Under the pieces are notes generated by a model. It saw only the letters and a list, made by a program, of their open reading frames with translations. It was not told the origin of the DNA and made no database searches. The translations under genes were made by a program, and so were the position numbers. This document shows, in pieces, positions 3,098 through 7,176 of a DNA stretch of 7,176 nucleotides. Each line of letters begins with the position of its first letter. Position 1 is the first letter of the stretch. Source of the DNA: a bacterium (GTDB lineage Bacteria; UBP18; UBA7526). The DNA lies in the NCBI GenBank assembly GCA_018903055.1, contig JAHIPW010000051.1, positions 1 through 7,176 on the forward strand, written 5' to 3'.

Positions 3098-4345
3098 TTA
3101 TTCGTGTTTGGTTATCTTCTTCTTCCCTTCCATATAGGGACGCAGAACCTTGGGAATTAGGATTGAGCCATCCTTCTCTTGGAAGTTCTCAATTAAGGCG
3201 ATGATTGTCCGCCCGATAGCAAAGGCGGTTCCATTTACCATGTGGACAAAATTTTTCTTTCCGTCCTTATCCTTATACTTTATATTCAATCTTCTCGCCT
3301 GATAATCGGTACAGCAAGAGGTAGAATGAGTCTCGCGATGCTTTCCTTGAGAGGGGATCCAGCATTCGATATCATACTTCCTGGCTGCTGGGTTACCCAG
3401 GTCACTGGTGCACATCTTGACCACTTGATAAGGAATTCCCAAGGCCTGGACCAATTTTTCTTCCAAGGCAAGAAAGTAGTCGTGCTCCTTCATAGAATTC
3501 TCCCGAGTAGTGAAGGAGAACATCTCTATCTTATCGAACTGATGAACCCGGAAGATTCCCTTGGTATCCTTCCCCCAGGAGCCTGCCTCCCGGCGAAAGC
3601 AACTGGAGAAGGCCACATACCTTTTAGGTAATTTTTTCCCACTGAGAACCTCATCCTTATACATAGGGCCGATGGACTGCTCACTCGTCCCGGTGAGATA
3701 GAGGCCATCCTTAGTCAAGTGATAGGTCTCCTCCTCTCCACCATGAGCCAGATAGCCCATACCGAGCATGGAATCTTCATTTATAAGAACCGGGGGAACT
3801 ACGGGTGAGAAACCTTCTTTGGTCAAAGTAGCAAAAGCAAAGTTGACCAGAGCAAACTCCAATAGAACCGCCTCATTCTTGAGATACCCGAAGCGTGTCC
3901 CGGATACCTTGCCTGCCCTTTTTACATCAATCAGGTCCAGACTCTCTGCTAATACCAAGTAATCCAGAGGCTCAAAATCAAAGTCAGGCTTTTTTCCCCA
4001 GGTTCTGATAACCTCATTATCGTTCTCGCTCTGGCCGAACTTTACATCCGGTGCGGGAAGATTAGGAACTTCTAAAAGTAATCTATCCCTCTCTTCCTTC
4101 GCCTTTCGTGTCTCTTCCTCATACTTCTTAAGTTCTTCCTTGGAATACTTCGCAGTTACACCCTTTTTAGGAGGCTTTTTGGAACTCTCCCTCCTCTTAT
4201 GGCGCAACTCCTCCGTCTTCTGAAGAAGTCCGAGATATTCCTTATCCAATTTCAGTAGCCTATCGATGTCTACCTCTTCCTTCTTAGCCCGACAGGCCTC
4301 CTTTACCTTTTCTGGATTCTCCCTGATAAACTTTATATCCAACAT
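3098..4345 (-). CDS. serS: Seryl-tRNA synthetase
   Basis: This class II aminoacyl-tRNA synthetase charges tRNA-Ser with serine in the cytosol; 415 residues, close to the usual 420-430. The N-terminal coiled-coil arm (about 28-95, Lys/Glu-rich) is the part that grips the long variable arm of tRNA-Ser. Motif 1 lies near 178-187 (EGFSPVVPPV). The serine pocket has TGTSEQ (218-223) in place of the common PTAEV. Motif 2 starts FRREAGS (250-256) and continues to DKIEMF (271-276). Motif 3 includes NGTAFAIGRT (371-380) and ends DGSILIPKVLRPYM. The ATG at 4345 follows AGGAG by seven bases; that site is part of a GACATNG heptamer repeat. The last two codons and stop coincide with an ATTCGTG repeat. Downstream lie all four serine tRNAs. 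Confidence 0.98.
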   Translation of the reverse strand: MLDIKFIRENPEKVKEACRAKKEEVDIDRLLKLDKEYLGLLQKTEELRHKRRESSKKPPKKGVTAKYSKEELKKYEEETRKAKEERDRLLLEVPNLPAPDVKFGQSENDNEVIRTWGKKPDFDFEPLDYLVLAESLDLIDVKRAGKVSGTRFGYLKNEAVLLEFALVNFAFATLTKEGFSPVVPPVLINEDSMLGMGYLAHGGEEETYHLTKDGLYLTGTSEQSIGPMYKDEVLSGKKLPKRYVAFSSCFRREAGSWGKDTKGIFRVHQFDKIEMFSFTTRENSMKEHDYFLALEEKLVQALGIPYQVVKMCTSDLGNPAARKYDIECWIPSQGKHRETHSTSCCTDYQARRLNIKYKDKDGKKNFVHMVNGTAFAIGRTIIALIENFQEKDGSILIPKVLRPYMEGKKKITKHE

Positions 4346-4397
4346 TCGTTGTCTCCTGTCCTATGTCCGATGTCCAATGTCAAATATTTCGTTATTC

Positions 4398-4513
4398 GGT
4401 TAGGGTTAAGGTTAAGTTGTTAGTTTGGTTGTTGGGTTAGGTAGTTGGTCTTTTAACACCTAACCCTTACCGAACTACCAAACCCACTACCTTACCCTAA
4501 CCCAACTACCAAC
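4398..4513. repeat. Large imperfect palindrome of GTTAGGG-type repeats
   Basis: The left half (4398-4448) is built of G/T words such as GGTTAGGGTTAAGG and GGGTTAGGTAGTTGG. The right half (4457-4513) holds their C/A complements, such as CCTAACCCTTACCG and ACCCTAACCCAACTACC. The halves pair imperfectly around TCTTTTAAC. This fills the rtcB-serS gap and would give a long RNA hairpin in a readthrough transcript. Confidence 0.7.
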
Positions 4514-4553
4514 GACTTTGGACTTTGGACTTTGGATTTTGGACCTTGGACTG
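4514..4553. repeat. GACTTTG heptamer tandem repeat
   Basis: Five 7-base units follow one another: GACTTTG three times, then GATTTTG and GACCTTG, then a partial GACTG. A related series of GACATNG units on the other strand lies upstream of serS (about 4351-4382). Confidence 0.85.
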
Positions 4554-4559
4554 CTTGTT

Positions 4560-6017
4560 TTAGCCCTTCACTACCACCCAGGGTCTTAGTTTAGCCACCT
4601 TCTTTGAAAGCCCGGCTCCCTGGACCACCTGGACCACTTCGTTCACATCTTTATAGGCCCCGGAGAACTCTTCCTCTAGGGTGTGCCTTCCCCTCCAGTG
4701 GACAATGATTCCCTTCTGAGCTAATTCCTCTTTAATATTCCTTCCTCTGGTAAGTCTAATGGCAGCATGTCTTGACATCACCCTTCCTGCGCCATGGCAG
4801 GTCGAGGCCCAGGACTCTTCTTCTGCCTTCTTAGTTCCCACTAAGATATAGGAATTAGTCCCCATATCACCGGGAATTAAAACCGGCTGTCCGATGGATT
4901 TATATTCTTTAGGAATCTGAGGATGATTCGGTCCAAAGGCCCTGGTTGCTCCCTTCCTATGGATGCATAATTTTACCTTCTTTCCTCCTACTTCATACTC
5001 CTCAAACTTTGCAATATTATGGGCCACGTCATAGATTAATTCCATCCCTAAATCCTTGGGGCTCTTTCCCAAGATTTTCTCAAAAATCTCTCTCGTCCAG
5101 TGCATAATGCACTGCCGGTTCGCCCAGGCATAATTGGCGGCACAGGCCATGGCCCCAAAGTAGTCTTTCCCCTCTTTGGAATTCACAGGGGCGGAGGCCA
5201 GTTGCCTATCAGGGAGGCTTAGACCATACTTCTCTATGGCTCTTCCCATATAAACCAGGTGGTCGGTGCAGACCTGATGACCAAAGCCTCTTGAGCCACA
5301 ATGAATCATTACCGTGATGGAACCCTTCTCAATGCCAAAGAGTCTGGCTGCTTCATCATCGAAGATCTCTTCTACTACCTGAATTTCCAGGAAATGATTC
5401 CCACCTCCCAGGGTTCCTAACTGTTTTCTCCCTCTCTCTTTAGCATGATGAGAGACTTTATCCGGGTCAGCGCCGGGCATGGCTCCTCTCTCCTCAGTAT
5501 GTTCAATATCCTCATGCGTTCCATAGCCCTTCTTCACCGCCCACTGGGTGCCCTTGGTAAGAACCTCCTGCCATTCACTATCGCTCACTCTAATTTTCCC
5601 TTGAGAGCCTACCCCACAGGGAATCTCGCGAAAGAGAGCCCAGCCCAGATCCTGAACCTTTTCTTTTATATCATTTTCTTTTAGATTAGTGCGTAATACT
5701 CTTACTCCGCAGTTGATATCATAGCCTACCCCGCCCGGAGATATTATACCCTTATCTATATCAAAGGCAGCTACACCGCCGATGGGAAAACCGTAGCCCC
5801 AATGGATGTCGGGCATGGCTAAGGAACTGCCCACAATCCCGGGAAGAAAGGCAACATTGGCCACCTGGTCTAGTGCCTGGTCCTGGCGGATGCTCTTTAG
5901 AAGTTTCTCATCGGTATAGATAATCCCTGAGGTGCGCATCCCTGATTTATAGGACTTGGGGATGCGATATCTATACTCATCGATCCTCTCTAATGGGCCG
6001 TTCCACTCTTTTTTCAT
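4560..6017 (-). CDS. rtcB: RNA-splicing ligase RtcB
   Basis: RtcB joins RNA 2',3'-cyclic phosphate or 3'-phosphate ends to 5'-OH ends, using GTP and Mn2+. It is the tRNA-splicing ligase of archaea and animals and an RNA repair enzyme in bacteria. The 485 residues match the archaeal-length form. Key residues are all present: Asp100 and Cys103 (GYDINCG), His208 (LGGGNHFLE), His239 (IHCGSRG), His333 (DVAHN) and the guanylylated His408 (STCHGAGR), plus the conserved C-terminal Gly. The ATG at 6017 has AAAGAGG nine bases upstream. Archease, its activating partner, is encoded 102 bases upstream on the same strand, and serS follows. Nothing suggests loss of function. Confidence 0.98.
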   Translation of the reverse strand: MKKEWNGPLERIDEYRYRIPKSYKSGMRTSGIIYTDEKLLKSIRQDQALDQVANVAFLPGIVGSSLAMPDIHWGYGFPIGGVAAFDIDKGIISPGGVGYDINCGVRVLRTNLKENDIKEKVQDLGWALFREIPCGVGSQGKIRVSDSEWQEVLTKGTQWAVKKGYGTHEDIEHTEERGAMPGADPDKVSHHAKERGRKQLGTLGGGNHFLEIQVVEEIFDDEAARLFGIEKGSITVMIHCGSRGFGHQVCTDHLVYMGRAIEKYGLSLPDRQLASAPVNSKEGKDYFGAMACAANYAWANRQCIMHWTREIFEKILGKSPKDLGMELIYDVAHNIAKFEEYEVGGKKVKLCIHRKGATRAFGPNHPQIPKEYKSIGQPVLIPGDMGTNSYILVGTKKAEEESWASTCHGAGRVMSRHAAIRLTRGRNIKEELAQKGIIVHWRGRHTLEEEFSGAYKDVNEVVQVVQGAGLSKKVAKLRPWVVVKG

Positions 6018-6036
6018 CTTTGTAAACCTCTTTATG

Positions 6037-6116
6037 CACAGATTAGCACAGATCTAGGACACAGATGATCACAGATAAATCCGTGTCTATTCGTGGTTTT
6101 TATTCGTGTAGATCCG
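6037..6116. repeat. CACAGAT/ATTCGTG repeat block between archease and rtcB
   Basis: CACAGATTAGCACAGAT (6037-6053) is identical to 2538-2554. It is followed by further CACAGAT words, ATTCGTG at 6089 and 6102, and CCGTGTC at 6081 and 6114. It fills nearly the whole intergenic gap; no gene is visible. Confidence 0.75.
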
Positions 6117-6119
6117 TGT

Positions 6120-6533
6120 CTAAATGTCGAAGATCACTCTTACCTTCCAGTCCTTATTCTTCTCTATCGCCAACTGATGATAGGTTACCGCCTTGATCTG
6201 GGTATCTATGGTATGTCTCTTCAGATCTATCTTCTCCCCGTATACCTCAGCCTTCAAATCTTTATCAGTCAAAAGAGAGATATCAACCCTCTTTGGTAAA
6301 ATATCGTTTACCTCATATTTATAAAGTAACTCACTTAAGAAGGCAACTAATAGTTCTTTCTCATCCTTTCCTTTTACCTGTAAAGAATAGGACTCCTTTT
6401 CCCCAACCTTCTCTGGATCGATCATAATAGAAAGCATTCCAGAGGCAGTGTTCGCAAATGCTTCCTTTAAGGTCTCGCCTCTTGCCTCTATTCCCACATC
6501 TGCCGTATGCTCTAATATCTTATACTTCTTCAA
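6120..6533 (-). CDS. Archease, RtcB activator
   Basis: Archease speeds guanylylation of RtcB and lets the ligase turn over many times. This protein is 137 residues, the usual size. The diagnostic HTADVGI (9-15) with Asp12 is followed by the helix TLKEAFANTASGML (21-34), a VTYHQLAIE strand (116-124) with His119, and the closing VIFDI with Asp136. The start is TTG at 6533, because no ATG is suitably placed and MKKYKILEHTADVG is the expected beginning. Only a GAAAG-type weak ribosome site lies ahead, so expression may be low. It leads the minus-strand series archease-rtcB-serS and diverges from the capA-like gene. Confidence 0.95.
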   Translation of the reverse strand: MKKYKILEHTADVGIEARGETLKEAFANTASGMLSIMIDPEKVGEKESYSLQVKGKDEKELLVAFLSELLYKYEVNDILPKRVDISLLTDKDLKAEVYGEKIDLKRHTIDTQIKAVTYHQLAIEKNKDWKVRVIFDI

Positions 6534-6562
6534 TTGACTTTCTTTCTAAAAATTGCTAAAAT
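6534..6562 (+). promoter_or_regulatory. Sigma-70-type promoter for the capA-like gene
   Basis: TTGACT (6534-6539), a 17-base spacer and TAAAAT (6557-6562) form a near-consensus promoter. A start near 6569 would leave a leader of about 24 bases before the ATG. The -35 box abuts the TTG start codon of archease, so the two divergent genes may interfere. Confidence 0.7.
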
Positions 6563-6592
6563 GTTGGCAGGTTAGAATGTTAGGAGCTAAGA

Positions 6593-7176
6593 ATGTTTAA
6601 AAAAGTTTTCTTACTACTTACTATCCTGTGCTTTTTACTAAGTTTAAATGCTATTACCCAACAAGAAGAAATAACTCTTGTGGCGGTAGGAGATATCATG
6701 CTCGCTCATCGCTTAAGACCATTCATTGAAGAGTATGGTCCCTCCTATCCCTACAAGTATACCGCTCACATATTTAAGGATGCCGATATCTCCTTTGCGA
6801 ACCTGGAATCTCCCCTATCCACAAAAGGAGAACCAGTCCCGAATAAGGAATATACCTTCCGAGCAAACCCCAAGGTCGCCGAAGGATTAAAGGAAGCGGG
6901 ATTCGACGTCCTATCCCTGGCCAATAATCACATCCTGGACTATGGAGAAGAAGCCCTCTTCGAGACCATAGAAGTTCTGGATAGCAATATGATCTTCCAC
7001 ATTGGAGCAGGGAAGAATATCTTTGAAGCAAGAAAGCCGGTTATTCTGAAAGTAGAGGGTAAGAGATTTGGTTTTCTTGCTTATTCCAATACCTTCCCTG
7101 AAGAGTTCTGGGCAGAAGAAGAGAAAGCAGGCACTGCCTATGGTAAATTCTCAAGGGTAAGAGAAGATGTCAAAGA
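6593..7176 (+). CDS. CapA-family protein, 3' end outside the window
   Basis: The first 194 residues are visible and the frame is open at the window end. A signal peptide-like start (KKVFLLLTILCFLLSLNA, 3-20) suggests export. The mature part shows the metallophosphatase-like marks of the CapA/PgsA family: VGDIMLA (32-38), NLESPLS (70-76) and LANNHILDYG (109-118). Family members include the poly-gamma-glutamate synthesis protein CapA, but many act on unknown substrates, so I give no gene symbol. AGGAG six bases before the ATG and a strong promoter support the start. It is divergent from the RNA genes and probably functionally unrelated. Confidence 0.92.
   Translation, partial: MFKKVFLLLTILCFLLSLNAITQQEEITLVAVGDIMLAHRLRPFIEEYGPSYPYKYTAHIFKDADISFANLESPLSTKGEPVPNKEYTFRANPKVAEGLKEAGFDVLSLANNHILDYGEEALFETIEVLDSNMIFHIGAGKNIFEARKPVILKVEGKRFGFLAYSNTFPEEFWAEEEKAGTAYGKFSRVREDVK

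Noticed and set aside
2647-3160. Long plus-strand open frames over the serine tRNA and lipoprotein region
   Set aside because: They run antisense through tRNA genes and a 45-bp duplication, have Ser/Pro-rich low-complexity content, and show no domain.
4398-4553. Real telomere or CRISPR array
   Set aside because: The words are irregular, inverted about a centre, and internal between two genes. There are no regular repeat-spacer units.
6774-7031. Minus-strand 85-residue frame inside the capA-like gene
   Set aside because: It is a shadow of the plus-strand coding frame, which has clear CapA motifs.

Overview
The window looks like chromosomal DNA of an uncultured bacterium. The tRNAs are bacterial, mostly with encoded CCA ends. 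The spacers are full of degenerate phrases such as CACAGAT, ATTCGTG, GTTAGGG and GACTTTG. That style of spacer, with small GIY-YIG and nucleotidyltransferase genes, recalls candidate-phylum bacteria such as Omnitrophota; this placement is an inference, not something the sequence proves.

Almost everything lies on the minus strand and is best read from high to low coordinates. It begins with archease (6120-6533, TTG start), then the RNA ligase gene rtcB (4560-6017), then seryl-tRNA synthetase serS (3098-4345), then a small lipoprotein-like gene (2805-2969). After these comes a 2.8-kb tRNA island holding all four serine isoacceptors, UGA, GCU, CGA and GGA, and one tRNA-Arg(GCG). A capA-like gene (6593 to the window end) diverges on the plus strand from a strong sigma-70-type promoter.

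The island is heavily rearranged. Two truncated 5' halves of tRNA-Ser genes end in the anticodon loop, and each lies just upstream of an intact tRNA of apparently the same isoacceptor type. In the first (2582-2762), an intact tRNA-Ser(UGA) is bracketed by a 13-bp inverted repeat. It sits inside the remains of another tRNA-Ser, whose 5' half and 3' T-arm/acceptor remnant lie on either side. In the second (3-477), the 5' half is followed by GC-rich hairpins, a small GIY-YIG nuclease gene, and intact tRNA-Ser(GGA). Two paralogous cassettes, each a small protein plus a MNT-like nucleotidyltransferase with an identical 47-nt overlap, sit between tRNA genes.

Taken together, the locus joins serine tRNA charging (SerS and its full substrate set), RNA end-joining (RtcB and archease) and selfish or toxin-like genes (GIY-YIG, nucleotidyltransferases) around broken tRNA-Ser genes. 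The conservative reading is a serine-tRNA locus that has been a repeated target of small mobile elements. The bolder, untested reading is a tRNA-Ser damage/repair or split-tRNA locus.
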